A stretch of 64,000 nucleotides of DNA from Variovorax paradoxus B4 (GTDB lineage Bacteria; Pseudomonadota; Gammaproteobacteria; Burkholderiales; Burkholderiaceae_C): contig NC_022247.1 of assembly GCF_000463015.1 (NCBI RefSeq), forward strand, positions 5,455,501-5,519,500, written 5' to 3'. How positions within the stretch are numbered: the stretch's first letter is position 1; each line of letters begins with the position of its first letter. Of this stretch, positions 43,716 through 52,653 are shown piece after piece. A program made the position numbers and the translations under genes. A model generated the notes under the pieces. It saw only the letters and a list, made by a program, of their open reading frames with translations, ran no database searches and was not told where the DNA came from.

Positions 43716-44138
43716 ATGGACCCGCTGTTCTTCAAGCTGGTGCGGGTGGTCAACCTCACGGCGCGGCCCTTTCACGAAAGGGTGGGCCGCGAACACCACC
43801 TCACGCTCAACGAATGGCGTGCCATGGCGGTGCTCGGCGCGCAGCCGGGGCTCAATGCCACGCAGATCGCCGATCTCACCGGGCTCGACAAGATGGCGGT
43901 GAGCCGCGCCCTGGCCGGCCTGAAGCGCCACAAGCGCGTGCAGCCCCTGGGCGACCCCACCGACCGGCGCCGCAGCCGGCTTTACCTCACGGCGGCGGGC
44001 AAGGCGCTGCACGAAACCGTCGGGGTGCTGGGCCGGCAGCGCGAGGCCGTGCTGTTCGAGGGCATCGAGGCCGACGAGCTCGCCCGCCTCGATGCGACCC
44101 TGGACAAGCTCATTGCCGCCGTCCAGCGCGCCGGATAG
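43716..44138 (+). CDS. MarR-family transcriptional regulator
   Basis: 140-aa winged-helix protein. The HTH and wing are clear: LNATQIADLTGLDKMAVSRALAGLKRHKRVQPLGDPTDRRRSRLYLTAAG. It starts 11 bp after the E1-beta stop on the same strand, so it is probably co-transcribed with and regulates the dehydrogenase genes. It converges with the SDR gene (3 bp apart). Confidence 0.9.
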   Translation: MDPLFFKLVRVVNLTARPFHERVGREHHLTLNEWRAMAVLGAQPGLNATQIADLTGLDKMAVSRALAGLKRHKRVQPLGDPTDRRRSRLYLTAAGKALHETVGVLGRQREAVLFEGIEADELARLDATLDKLIAAVQRAG

Positions 44139-44141
44139 CCA

Positions 44142-44903
44142 TCAGGCCGCAAAGCCGCCGTCGATGTTGAGGCTGGCGCCCGTCACAAAGGCGGCCTCGG
44201 GGCTTGCGAGGTACGCCACCATGCCGGCGATTTCCTCGGGGCGCGCATGGCGGGCCAGCGCCATCAAGCCGTGCATCGCGGCGGCGTTCGGGCCATCGAC
44301 CGGGTTCATGTCGGTGTTGACCGGGCCGGGCTGCACGTTGTTGACCGTGATGCCGCGCGGGCCGAGGTCGCGCGACAGGCCCTGCACCAGTCCCTTGAGC
44401 GCCGACTTGCTCATCGCATAGGCGCTGCCGCCGGGCCAGGGCATGCGCTCGGCGTTGGTGCTGCCGATATTGATGATGCGGCCGCCTTCGCCCATGTGGC
44501 GCACGGCAGCCTTGGCCGCAACGAACACGGCGCGCACGTTGATGTCCAGCGTGCGGTCGAAATCCTCGAGCGAGAAATCGTCGATGGTGCCAGGCAGGAA
44601 GACGCCGGCGTTGTTGACCAGCACGTCGATGCGGCCGAGCTTGCGCGCGGCCTCGTCGATGCCGGCGGTGAGCGCTGCGGCATCGGCGCTGTCGATCTTC
44701 AGCGCCAGCGCGCGGCCGCCTTCGGCCTCGAGGCTGCGCACGAGCTCGTCGGCCGGGGCGCTCGAGCTGGCATAGCTGAAGGCAACGGCGGCGCCGTCCT
44801 CGGCCAGGCGGCGCACGATGGCGGCACCGATGCCGCGCGAACCGCCGGTGACGAAAGCGACCTTGCCCGCGAGCACGGGGGAAATGGATTTGCTGAGAGC
44901 CAT
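44142..44903 (-). CDS. short-chain dehydrogenase/reductase (3-oxoacyl-reductase-like)
   Basis: 253-aa classical SDR: T19GGSRGIG26 coenzyme loop, NNAG 97-100, catalytic S148, Y162 and K166 (YAMSK), and PGPVNTDMNP after strand 6. The ASSSAP stretch after strand 2 favours NADP(H). It ends GASLNIDGGFAA like FabG-type enzymes. Divergent from a LysR gene across an inverted repeat, the classic arrangement for a LysR-controlled oxidoreductase. Substrate unknown. Confidence 0.92.
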   Translation of the reverse strand: MALSKSISPVLAGKVAFVTGGSRGIGAAIVRRLAEDGAAVAFSYASSSAPADELVRSLEAEGGRALALKIDSADAAALTAGIDEAARKLGRIDVLVNNAGVFLPGTIDDFSLEDFDRTLDINVRAVFVAAKAAVRHMGEGGRIINIGSTNAERMPWPGGSAYAMSKSALKGLVQGLSRDLGPRGITVNNVQPGPVNTDMNPVDGPNAAAMHGLMALARHARPEEIAGMVAYLASPEAAFVTGASLNIDGGFAA

Positions 44904-44993
44904 GGTGATGGTTTCCTGTGTGTTGTGAGGTGGAAGACCTTCAGTGTCGGGATTTCATTACTGTTCCGGTAGCCATCAATCGGTCCAATCAGA

Positions 44994-45010
44994 TTCAACT
45001 CTTGGTTGAA
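44994..45010. promoter_or_regulatory. LysR-type operator TTCAAC-N5-GTTGAA
   Basis: Perfect 6-bp arms with a 5-bp centre, containing the T-N11-A pattern of LysR boxes. It is 10 bp before the LysR ATG and 91 bp from the SDR start, which fits autorepression plus activation of the divergent gene. Confidence 0.65.
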
Positions 45011-45019
45011 AATAGGCCC

Positions 45020-45946
45020 ATGGAACCGCTCAATCACCTCCAGTCCTTCGTGCAGAGCGCCGAAAGCGGCAGCTTCTCGGCCGCCGCCCGCCGGCTCGGA
45101 CTCACGCCGGCCGCGGTCAGCAAGAACGTCGCGCGGCTCGAAACCCGCCTGGGCGTGCGGCTGTTCCAGCGCAGCACCCGCCGCCTGACGCTGACGGAGG
45201 GCGGCGAGCGTTTCCTGGGCCAGATCGGCGGGGCGCTCGCCACGCTGCAGGACGCGGTGGCCGGCCTCTCCAAGGACGACGGCCAGCCCGCCGGCACGCT
45301 CAAGGTGAGCATGGGCCAGGCCTTCGGCCGCGAGCATGTGCTGCCGATGATGGGCGACTTTCTGGCCCGCTATCCGTCCATCCTCCCCGACTGGCACTTC
45401 GACAACCAGCAGGTGGACCTGGTGGGCGAAGGCTTCGACGCGGCCATCGGCGGCGGCATCGAGCTGTCGCCCGGCGTGGTGGCGCGCGAACTGGCGCGCA
45501 TCCATGTGGTGGCGGTGGCCGCGCCCAGCTATCTGGCAGGGCGCGCACTGCCGGCGCAGCCTGCGGAACTGGCGCAGCTCGACGCGCTGCTGCGTCGCTC
45601 CTCGCCCACCGGCCGGCTTCGCAGCTGGACGCTGCAGCACGCGAGCGGCGACCAAACCACGGTGGAGCTGCCGCGGCCGCGCGCGATCTTCAACGACCCC
45701 GAAGCGATCGCGCATGCCGCGCTGATGGGCCTCGGCGTCGCCATGCTGCCGATGCCCTTCGTCGAACGCGGCCTCTGCAGCGGCGAGCTGGTGCGCCTGC
45801 TGCCCGAGTGGCATTTCGACGCGGGCGCGGTCTGGCTCTACTACCCGAGCAAGAAGCTGCTGCCCGCGAAGACGCGCGTGTTCATCGACTTCGTGCTGGA
45901 GCGTTTTCGCAGCGAACGCTTCGCGCAGCGGATGCAGGTGGCATAA
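45020..45946 (+). CDS. LysR-family transcriptional regulator
   Basis: 308-aa LysR protein: HTH MEPLNHLQSFVQSAESGSFSAAARRLGLTPAAVSKNVARLE, then an effector domain with DWHFDNQQVDLVGEGFDAAIGGG. It belongs to the large group that pairs with divergent SDR genes. The start at 45020 fits the family; the frame is open upstream through the operator. Likely target: the SDR gene at 44142-44903. Confidence 0.92.
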   Translation: MEPLNHLQSFVQSAESGSFSAAARRLGLTPAAVSKNVARLETRLGVRLFQRSTRRLTLTEGGERFLGQIGGALATLQDAVAGLSKDDGQPAGTLKVSMGQAFGREHVLPMMGDFLARYPSILPDWHFDNQQVDLVGEGFDAAIGGGIELSPGVVARELARIHVVAVAAPSYLAGRALPAQPAELAQLDALLRRSSPTGRLRSWTLQHASGDQTTVELPRPRAIFNDPEAIAHAALMGLGVAMLPMPFVERGLCSGELVRLLPEWHFDAGAVWLYYPSKKLLPAKTRVFIDFVLERFRSERFAQRMQVA

Positions 45947-46009
45947 CCGGCGTTCCCACGGGGTTTTTACCCGCCACGCGCGCGGTGGTTCCCCTGTACA
46001 AACGCCCGC

Positions 46010-47026
46010 ATGACTTCTTCAAATTTCAAGACGAACCGCCGCGCTGCGCTTGCCGCTTCCGCCGCAGCCATCGCCCTCGCGTCCACCCCTTCCTGGGCCC
46101 AGAACACCTGGCCGAACAAGCCGGTGCGCATCGTCGTGCCCTTCGCGGCCGGCGGCACCACCGACATCCTGGCGCGCGCCATCGCGCCCGAGCTGTCGAA
46201 GGCGTTCGGGCAGCAGTTCATCGTCGACAACCGTGCGGGCGCGGGCGGCAACGTGGGCGCCGAGATCGTGGCGCGCGCGCCGAACGACGGCTATACGCTC
46301 TTGATGGGCACGGTCGGCACGCACGGCATCAACCGCGCGCTCTATCCCAAGCTGCCGTTCGATCCGATCAAGGATTTCGTGCCGATCACGCTGGTGGCGG
46401 CCGTTCCGAACGTCATGGAGATGAACGCCGACAAGGCCAAGGCGCTGAACATCCACAACGTGCAGGACTTCATCAAGTACGCCAAGGCCAACCCGGGCAA
46501 GCTCAACATGGCCTCGAGCGGCAGCGGCACCTCGATCCACCTGGCGGGCGAACTCTTCAAGAGCATGACCGGCACCTTCATGGCCCACATCCCGTACAAG
46601 GGCTCGGGCCCGGCGCTGCTGGACATGGTGGGCGGCAACGCCGACGTGATGTTCGACAACCTGCCCTCCTCGATGGCGCAGATCAAGGGCGGCAAGCTCA
46701 CGGCCCTGGCCGTGACCAGCGCAAAGCGTTCGCCCGCGCTGCCCGACATTCCGACGGTCGAGGAAGCAGGCGGCCCGGCGCTCAAGGGCTTCGAGGCGAG
46801 TTCGTGGTTCGGCCTGCTGGCGCCGGCCGGCACTTCGCCCGAGATCGTGAACCGGATCCAGCAGGAAGTGGCCAAGTCGCTCGGCACGCCCGCCATCAAG
46901 GAAAAGATGCTCGCCCAGGGCGCCATTCCGAGCGGCAATTCACCGGCCGACTTCACCAAGCTGATTGCCAGCGAGCACGTGAAGTGGGCGAAGGTGGTGA
47001 AGGACTCCGGCGCAAAAGTGGACTAA
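46010..47026 (+). CDS. Bug-family (TctC-like) tripartite tricarboxylate transporter substrate-binding protein
   Basis: 338-aa periplasmic receptor. A Tat-like but weak N-terminus ([18 protein letters not shown]) is cut near SWA|QNTW. Family motifs: [67 protein letters not shown] and [24 protein letters not shown]. Third such orphan receptor in the window. It lies 63 bp behind the LysR gene and is followed by a copy of the dispersed repeat. Ligand unknown. Confidence 0.93.
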   Translation: MTSSNFKTNRRAALAASAAAIALASTPSWAQNTWPNKPVRIVVPFAAGGTTDILARAIAPELSKAFGQQFIVDNRAGAGGNVGAEIVARAPNDGYTLLMGTVGTHGINRALYPKLPFDPIKDFVPITLVAAVPNVMEMNADKAKALNIHNVQDFIKYAKANPGKLNMASSGSGTSIHLAGELFKSMTGTFMAHIPYKGSGPALLDMVGGNADVMFDNLPSSMAQIKGGKLTALAVTSAKRSPALPDIPTVEEAGGPALKGFEASSWFGLLAPAGTSPEIVNRIQQEVAKSLGTPAIKEKMLAQGAIPSGNSPADFTKLIASEHVKWAKVVKDSGAKVD

Positions 47027-47116
47027 CCCCCAGGCTTCGCGCACTTCGTGTCGCTTCTCCCCCCTTGCAGGGGGCAGCGCCTGCGGCCCGGCGAAGCCGG
47101 TTCCACGGCGCTTCTT
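47027..47116. repeat. GC-rich dispersed repeat, copy B (degenerate)
   Basis: CCCCCAGGCTTCGCGCACTT and TGTCGCTTCT at the left, the dyad CCCCC-ttgca-GGGGG, then GGCCCGGCGAAGCCGG at the right. It matches the order of copies A and C with more differences. It starts right after the Bug gene stop and lies between two convergent genes, where it may also serve as a transcription end. Confidence 0.5.
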
Positions 47117-47135
47117 GAAATGAGAAGACAGACGC

Positions 47136-47459
47136 TCAGGTCTTCCAGGTCACGTCTTTTTTATCGGCCAGGGAATCCCTGAGCATGTGGAGCAGCGGGG
47201 CTGCGCGCTGGTGCAGGCCCACGTGCTGCTTCTCGGCCTCGTTGGCGTGGCCTTCGACCGCATAGTCGTCGTAGTTGTGCGGATTGCTGGCCTCGCGTGC
47301 CAGTGCGGATTCGAGCGCGGCGATGGCGGCGGGAATCTGCTCGAGGGTAATGATGCCCTTGGGCGCGGGCGCCTTGCCGACGATGTCAAACAGCTGGCGT
47401 ACATGCACCTCGAGCATCACGAAGTCAGGGGAAGCGCGGGACTGGAATCGGTACAGCAT
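47136..47459 (-). CDS. DUF1840 family protein
   Basis: 107-aa protein beginning MLYRFQSRASPDFVMLEVHVRQLFDIVGK, the pattern of DUF1840 proteins of beta-proteobacteria. It is cytosolic and mostly helical; function not known. A further ATG four codons upstream (47471) is possible but family members begin with MLYxFxS. It lies 12 bp after the cyclopropane synthase gene and is probably co-transcribed with it. Confidence 0.85.
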   Translation of the reverse strand: MLYRFQSRASPDFVMLEVHVRQLFDIVGKAPAPKGIITLEQIPAAIAALESALAREASNPHNYDDYAVEGHANEAEKQHVGLHQRAAPLLHMLRDSLADKKDVTWKT

Positions 47460-47471
47460 GATTGTTCTCAC

Positions 47472-48740
47472 TCACTTGTAGATGTAGTCACGGGCAAAAG
47501 GGTACACCGATTGCGAACCGCGCAAAACACCATGTTCGACCCTGCCGTCGGGCCTGGTGGCAAGCATCTGGTGCAGTGAGATCCAGCCTTGTTCGAAGCT
47601 CATGGCCGAGCCCGCCAGATAGAGGCGGTAGGCCCGCAGAATGCGCTCGGCATTCTCGCCCTGCCGCCCGCCCGCATGCGCGAGCACCTCGCGGGCCGTG
47701 TCGAGCTGCGCCTCGAGCGCGTCGGACCAGGCCCACAGCGTGCGCGCGTAGTGCGGGCGCAGGCTCTCGGTGTCGACCATCTCCAGGCCCGACGCGGCCG
47801 TTTCGCGCAACACGTGCGTGACGTGCAGCAGTTCGCCGCCCGGAAAGATGTACTTCTCGATGAAATCGCCCATGCCCGCGCCCAGCTGCCGGTAGTCGAG
47901 CTGGCCCGAGGTGATGCCGTGGTTCAGCACCAGGCCGCCGGGCTTCAGCAGCGAATGGATCTTGCGAAAGTAGGTGGGCATGTTGGCCGCGCCCACGTGC
48001 TCGAACATGCCGACCGATGAGATCTTGTCGAAGGGCGCGTCGGCGGAAAGCTCGCGGTAGTCGCGCAGCTCCACCCTCACACGGCCCTGCAGGCCCTTTT
48101 CCTCGATCAGCCGCTGCACGTGCGCATGCTGGTTCTTCGACAGGGTGATGCCGGTGGCGTCGACGCCGTAATGCTCCGCCGCCCACAGCAGCAGCCCACC
48201 CCAGCCGGAGCCGATGTCGAGAAAACGCTCGCCCGGCTGCAGCATCAGCTTGCGGCAGATGTGGTCCAGCTTGGCCTCCTGGGCCTGCGCCAGCGTCAGC
48301 TCGGGGGTGCGGAAATAGGCGCACGAATACACCCGCCGCGGGTCGAGCCACAGCGCGTAGAAATCGTCGGAAACATCGTAATGGAACTGGATCTGCTCCG
48401 CATCCTTGTTCAGCGAATGCGCGCTGTGGGACTTGGCCAGCCGCAGCAGGCGGGTCCACCACGTGGTGTTGGTCTCTGCCGGGTTGCCGGGCAGCATGCC
48501 GACCGTTGCATCGACCAGGTCGCGCATCGCGCCTTCGATCTGGACCCGGCCCTCCACGTAGGCCTCGCCAATGGCCCCCACCTGGTGCGCCGCCAGCTTG
48601 GCCAGCGCCGACCACTCGCTGAACGCCAGGGTGACGCGCGACCCCGGCTTGGCAACTCTCCGACCATCAGGCAGTTCCAGCGCGATGGGCACGGGCAGCG
48701 ACGCAAGCTGCGACTCGATCTTGGGTATCAAGCTTTGCAT
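47472..48740 (-). CDS. cfa: cyclopropane-fatty-acyl-phospholipid synthase family methyltransferase
   Basis: 422-aa SAM-dependent enzyme: N-terminal lipid-binding domain, then YDVSDDFYALWLD (121-133), the SAM loop FLDIGSGWGGLLLWAAEHYG (173-192), TGITLSKNQHAHV and FDKISSVGMFEHVG; the C-terminal substrate part contains HGITSGQLDYR and IFPGGELLH. It adds a methylene group across double bonds of membrane phospholipid acyl chains, a stationary-phase and stress response. Divergent from the 2-aminobenzoyl-CoA operon. Length somewhat above E. coli Cfa (382). Confidence 0.92.
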   Translation of the reverse strand: MQSLIPKIESQLASLPVPIALELPDGRRVAKPGSRVTLAFSEWSALAKLAAHQVGAIGEAYVEGRVQIEGAMRDLVDATVGMLPGNPAETNTTWWTRLLRLAKSHSAHSLNKDAEQIQFHYDVSDDFYALWLDPRRVYSCAYFRTPELTLAQAQEAKLDHICRKLMLQPGERFLDIGSGWGGLLLWAAEHYGVDATGITLSKNQHAHVQRLIEEKGLQGRVRVELRDYRELSADAPFDKISSVGMFEHVGAANMPTYFRKIHSLLKPGGLVLNHGITSGQLDYRQLGAGMGDFIEKYIFPGGELLHVTHVLRETAASGLEMVDTESLRPHYARTLWAWSDALEAQLDTAREVLAHAGGRQGENAERILRAYRLYLAGSAMSFEQGWISLHQMLATRPDGRVEHGVLRGSQSVYPFARDYIYK

Positions 48741-48821
48741 GGTGAGCCATGGTATTGATTTTTTCAGTTTTTTGCATGACGCCGCGCAACAGGAGGGCTG
48801 GGGGCTGTGGTAGCAACCCCG

Positions 48822-48852
48822 TTGACAGCAAAATGTTTATGCTTAAACTATT
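48822..48852 (+). promoter_or_regulatory. promoter with overlapping MarR-type dyad for the 2-aminobenzoyl-CoA operon
   Basis: TTGACA (48822-48827), 16 bp, then TAAACT (48844-48849) form a good sigma-70 promoter. The dyad GTTTA-tgct-TAAAC (48835-48848, with partial extension AATGTTTA / TAAACTATT) fills the spacer and -10, just where a MarR repressor would block polymerase. The expected start of transcription is only a few bases from the ATG at 48858. Confidence 0.7.
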
Positions 48853-48857
48853 CAATC

Positions 48858-51236
48858 ATGAACAGCCTCACCGCCGGCCTTTCCGCCACACCCGCCATGG
48901 ACCTTCAACGCATCCTGTGCATCGGCGGCGGTCCCGCGGGCCTCTACTTCGCGCTGCTGATGAAGGCGCGCAACCCCGCGCTCGACATCACCGTGGTGGA
49001 GCGCAACCGCCCCTTCGACACCTTCGGCTGGGGCGTGGTGCTCAGCGACCAGACGCTCGCCAACCTGGCCGCGGCCGATGCGGAAACCGCGGCGCTGATC
49101 GGCCATGAGTTCCACCACTGGGACGACATCCAGGTGTTCTTCAAGGGCCGGCAGGTGCGCTCGGGCGGCCACGGCTTCTGCGGCATCGGCCGAAAGCGGC
49201 TCTTGAACATCCTGCAGGAGCGCTGCCTCGCGCTCGGCGTGAATCTGGTCTTCGAAACCGACGCCACCGATGACCAGGCGATCGCCGCCCAGTACAACGC
49301 CGACCTGGTGATTGCGAGCGACGGCCTCAACAGCCGCATCCGCCAGCGCTATGCCGACGTGTTCAAGCCCGACATCGACCTGCGCAACTGCCGCTTCGTG
49401 TGGCTCGGCACGCACCAGACCTTCGACGCCTTCACCTTCGCCTTCGAACAGACCGAGCATGGCTGGTTCCAGGCCCATGCCTACCAGTTCGACGACAAGA
49501 CCTCGACCTTCATCGTCGAGACGCCCGAAGCGGTGTGGAAGGCCCACGGCCTCGACCAGATGGAGCAGCCCGAAGCCATCGCCTTCTGCGAGAAGCTGTT
49601 CGCCAGGTACCTGGGCGGCCACGCGCTGATCAGCAACGCCACGCACCTGCGCGGCTCGGCCAACTGGATCCGCTTTCCGCGCGTGGTGTGCGAGCACTGG
49701 ACGCACCGCATCGACGTCGAGGGGCGCTCGGTCCCCGTGGTGCTGATGGGCGACGCGGCGCACACGGCGCACTTCTCGATCGGCTCGGGCACCAAGCTCG
49801 CGCTGGAGGATGCGATCGACCTCGCGAACGAGTTCGAGCGCGGCGGCACCGTGGACCATGTGCTCGAGGGCTACGAGGCGCGCCGCAGCGTCGAGGTGCT
49901 CAAGATACAGAACGCCGCGCGCAATTCCACCGAATGGTTCGAGAACGTGCCGCGCTACACCGGCATGCAGATCGAGCAGTTCGCGTATTCGCTGCTCACG
50001 CGCTCGCAGCGCATCAGCCACGAGAACCTGCGCGTGCGCGACACGCAATGGCTGGGCGGCTACGAGCAGTGGCTGGCCGGCGGCAAGGCCGTGGCGCCGA
50101 TGCTGATGCCGTACAGGGTGCGCGGGCTCACGCTGAAGAACCGCATCCTGGTGTCGCCGATGGCCACCTACAGCGCGGTCGATGGCGTTCCGCAGGACTT
50201 CCTGCTGGTGCACCTGGGCGCACGTGCGCTCGGCGGCGCCGCGATGGTGTTCGTCGAGATGACGAGCCCGACGCCCGAAGGCCGCATCACGCCGGCCTGC
50301 ACCGGCCTCTACAACGACACGCAGCAAGCGGCGTTCAAGCGCATCGTCGACTTCGTCCACACGCAGTCGAGCGCGAAGATCGCCATGCAGCTCGGCCACA
50401 GCGGCCCCAAGGGTTCGACGCGCGTGGGCTGGGAAGGCACCGACGAGCCGCTCGAGGACGGCAACTGGCCGGTGCTCGGCGCCAGCGCACTGCCCTACGG
50501 CGAACAGAACCAGCTGCCCGCCGCGATCACGCGCGCCGAGATGGACACGCTGCGCGACCAGTTCGTCGATTCCACCCGTCGGGCCGCCGAATGCGGCTTC
50601 GACTGGCTCGAGCTGCACTGCGCGCACGGCTACCTGCTGTCGGCCTTCATCAGCCCGCTGACCAACCTGCGCACCGACGAATACGGCGGCGACATCGAAG
50701 CGCGCTGCCGCTACCCGCTCGAGGTGTTCCGCGCCATGCGCGCCGTGTGGCCGCAAGACAAGCCGATGAGCGTGCGCATCTCGGCGCACGACTGGGCGCC
50801 CGGCGGCAACACCGACGCCGACGCGGTCGTGGTGGCGCGCCTCTTCAAGGAAGCCGGCGCCGATTTCATCGACGTGTCTTCCGGCCAGACCACGCGCGCC
50901 GCCAAGCCGGTGTATGGCCGCATGTACCAGACGCCGTTCTCGGACCGCATCCGCAACGAGGTCGGCATCTCGACCATCGCGGTCGGCGCCATCACCGACG
51001 CGGACCAGGCCAACAGCATCATCGCCGCGGGCCGCGCCGACCTCTGCGCCATCGCCCGCCCGCATCTCGCGGACCCCGCGTGGACCTTGCACGAGGCCGC
51101 CAAGCTGCAAAGCCGCGACGTCGACTGGCCCAAGCAATACCTGAGCGGGCGCGACCAGCTCTACCGCGAGATCGCCAAGCAGCAGCAGATGGCGGCCACC
51201 GCGCTTGCCACCCAGAATAGCGAGGAGACGCACTGA
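48858..51236 (+). CDS. bifunctional FAD monooxygenase / Old-Yellow-Enzyme-type reductase (2-aminobenzoyl-CoA monooxygenase/reductase or salicylyl-CoA 5-hydroxylase type)
   Basis: 792 aa in two halves. The first (to about 400) is a flavin monooxygenase: [11 protein letters not shown] at 22-32, and [22 protein letters not shown]. The second is an OYE-like FMN oxidoreductase from [21 protein letters not shown], with [25 protein letters not shown] and [13 protein letters not shown]. This fusion is known from the aerobic 2-aminobenzoyl-CoA pathway of Azoarcus evansii and from salicylyl-CoA 5-hydroxylases. The ligase and RidA genes in the operon favour 2-aminobenzoyl-CoA, which is hydroxylated and ring-reduced. 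Start 48858 is almost at the predicted transcription start; 48897 (MDLQR) is the alternative. Confidence 0.9.
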   Translation: MNSLTAGLSATPAMDLQRILCIGGGPAGLYFALLMKARNPALDITVVERNRPFDTFGWGVVLSDQTLANLAAADAETAALIGHEFHHWDDIQVFFKGRQVRSGGHGFCGIGRKRLLNILQERCLALGVNLVFETDATDDQAIAAQYNADLVIASDGLNSRIRQRYADVFKPDIDLRNCRFVWLGTHQTFDAFTFAFEQTEHGWFQAHAYQFDDKTSTFIVETPEAVWKAHGLDQMEQPEAIAFCEKLFARYLGGHALISNATHLRGSANWIRFPRVVCEHWTHRIDVEGRSVPVVLMGDAAHTAHFSIGSGTKLALEDAIDLANEFERGGTVDHVLEGYEARRSVEVLKIQNAARNSTEWFENVPRYTGMQIEQFAYSLLTRSQRISHENLRVRDTQWLGGYEQWLAGGKAVAPMLMPYRVRGLTLKNRILVSPMATYSAVDGVPQDFLLVHLGARALGGAAMVFVEMTSPTPEGRITPACTGLYNDTQQAAFKRIVDFVHTQSSAKIAMQLGHSGPKGSTRVGWEGTDEPLEDGNWPVLGASALPYGEQNQLPAAITRAEMDTLRDQFVDSTRRAAECGFDWLELHCAHGYLLSAFISPLTNLRTDEYGGDIEARCRYPLEVFRAMRAVWPQDKPMSVRISAHDWAPGGNTDADAVVVARLFKEAGADFIDVSSGQTTRAAKPVYGRMYQTPFSDRIRNEVGISTIAVGAITDADQANSIIAAGRADLCAIARPHLADPAWTLHEAAKLQSRDVDWPKQYLSGRDQLYREIAKQQQMAATALATQNSEETH

Positions 51237-51242
51237 AATGAA

Positions 51243-51316
51243 CCCCCCACGCTCATCGCTTCGCGTATCGCTGCCCCCCGAGGGGGCGCGTCAGTGCCTT
51301 CGGGCGGCCGGGCGCC
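51243..51316. repeat. GC-rich dispersed repeat, copy C
   Basis: CCCCCCACGCTC, TCGCTTCGCGTATCGCT, the dyad GCCCCCC-ga-GGGGGC, then GCCTTCGGGCGGCCGGGCG. It matches copy A at 42676 block by block, and in both copies the repeat follows an ATGAAC. It occupies most of the 86-bp gap between the monooxygenase and MarR genes. Confidence 0.65.
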
Positions 51317-51322
51317 ACTGAC

Positions 51323-51799
51323 ATGGACCTCGAAGCACGCGCCCACAGCGAGCACCCCGAGGCCCTGCGCCTCTGGCTGCGGCTGCTCACCTGCACCCAG
51401 CTGATCGAGAAGCAGGTGCGCAACGAACTGCGCTCGCAGTTCGCCACCACGCTGCCGCGCTTCGACCTGATGTCGCAGCTCGAGCGTTCGCCCGATGGCT
51501 TGAAGATGAACGAGCTCTCGCGCCGCATGATGGTGACGGGCGGCAACGTGACCGGCATCACCGACCAGCTCGTGGCCGAAGGGCTGGTGGAGCGCATCAA
51601 CGTCGAGGGCGATCGCCGCGCCTGGCGCGTGCGGCTCACCGCGCGCGGCCGCAAGCTCTTCAACGAGATGGCCCAGCAGCACGAAGACTGGATCGTCGAT
51701 GCCTTCGCGGGCCTCAGCGCCAAGGAGATCGCGCAGCTCCACAAGCTGCTCGGCAAGGTCAAGCAACACTCACACAGCCAGATGGCGGAGGCCGAATGA
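51323..51799 (+). CDS. MarR-family regulator of the 2-aminobenzoyl-CoA operon
   Basis: 158-aa MarR protein: [67 protein letters not shown] is the winged HTH. It is encoded inside the catabolic operon and its stop overlaps the enoyl-CoA hydratase start (ATGA). Operon-embedded MarR proteins of aromatic-CoA pathways usually respond to the CoA ester; the dyad at 48835-48848 is the likely site. Confidence 0.92.
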   Translation: MDLEARAHSEHPEALRLWLRLLTCTQLIEKQVRNELRSQFATTLPRFDLMSQLERSPDGLKMNELSRRMMVTGGNVTGITDQLVAEGLVERINVEGDRRAWRVRLTARGRKLFNEMAQQHEDWIVDAFAGLSAKEIAQLHKLLGKVKQHSHSQMAEAE

Positions 51800-52650
51800 A
51801 GCACTACATCGGCGCGGGCAATCCCATGCACGCGCAATTCGAGGCCAGGGCGCCTTACGTGGCGAAGCACTTCGCATGGCACTACGAAGCGGGCGTCGGC
51901 ACCATCACGCTGAACCGGCCCGAGCGAAAGAACCCGCTCACGTTCGATTCGTATGCCGAGCTGCGCGACCTGTTCCGCGCGCTGGCCTACGCGACCGACG
52001 TGAAGGTGATCGTCGTGACCGGCGCGGGCGGCAACTTCTGCTCGGGTGGCGACGTGCACGAGATCATCGGCCCGCTCACCGGCATGCGCATGCCGGAGTT
52101 GCTCGAGTTCACGCGCATGACCGGCGACCTGGTGAAGGCCATCCGCCATTGCCCGCAACCGATCGTCGGCGCCATCGACGGCGTGTGCGCCGGTGCCGGC
52201 GCGATGATCGCGCTGGCCTGCGATCTGCGCTACGGCTCGCCCGCCACGCGCACCGCCTTCCTGTTCACGCGCGTGGGCCTCGCCGGCGCCGACATGGGCG
52301 CCTGCGCATTGCTGCCGCGAGTGATCGGCCAGGGCCGCGCTTCCGAGCTGCTGTTCACCGGCCGCGCGATGACGGCGCAGGAGGGCCAGGCCTGGGGCTT
52401 CTTCAATGCGCTGCACGAAAGCGACGCATTGCTCGAGGCCGCCACCAAGGTGGCGCGCGAACTGGCCGAGGGCCCGAGCTTCGCGCACGGCATGACCAAG
52501 ACCATGCTGTCGCAGGAATGGTCGATGACCATCGACCAGGCCATCGAGGCCGAAGCGCAGGCGCAGGCGATCTGCATGCAGACCGAGGACTTCAAGCGCG
52601 CCTACGAAGCGTTTGCGGCCAAGCGCAAACCCGTGTTCGGCGGGGATTGA
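51796..52650 (+). CDS. enoyl-CoA hydratase/isomerase family protein
   Basis: 284-aa crotonase-fold enzyme. Oxyanion-hole regions are [15 protein letters not shown] and [41 protein letters not shown] holds the catalytic-loop segment. A 25-residue N-terminal extension precedes the fold ([15 protein letters not shown]). It would hydrate a ring-derived or unsaturated acyl-CoA in the pathway. Its start overlaps the MarR stop; the acyl-CoA dehydrogenase gene follows 3 bp later. Confidence 0.9.
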   Translation: MKHYIGAGNPMHAQFEARAPYVAKHFAWHYEAGVGTITLNRPERKNPLTFDSYAELRDLFRALAYATDVKVIVVTGAGGNFCSGGDVHEIIGPLTGMRMPELLEFTRMTGDLVKAIRHCPQPIVGAIDGVCAGAGAMIALACDLRYGSPATRTAFLFTRVGLAGADMGACALLPRVIGQGRASELLFTGRAMTAQEGQAWGFFNALHESDALLEAATKVARELAEGPSFAHGMTKTMLSQEWSMTIDQAIEAEAQAQAICMQTEDFKRAYEAFAAKRKPVFGGD

Positions 52651-52653
52651 GCC

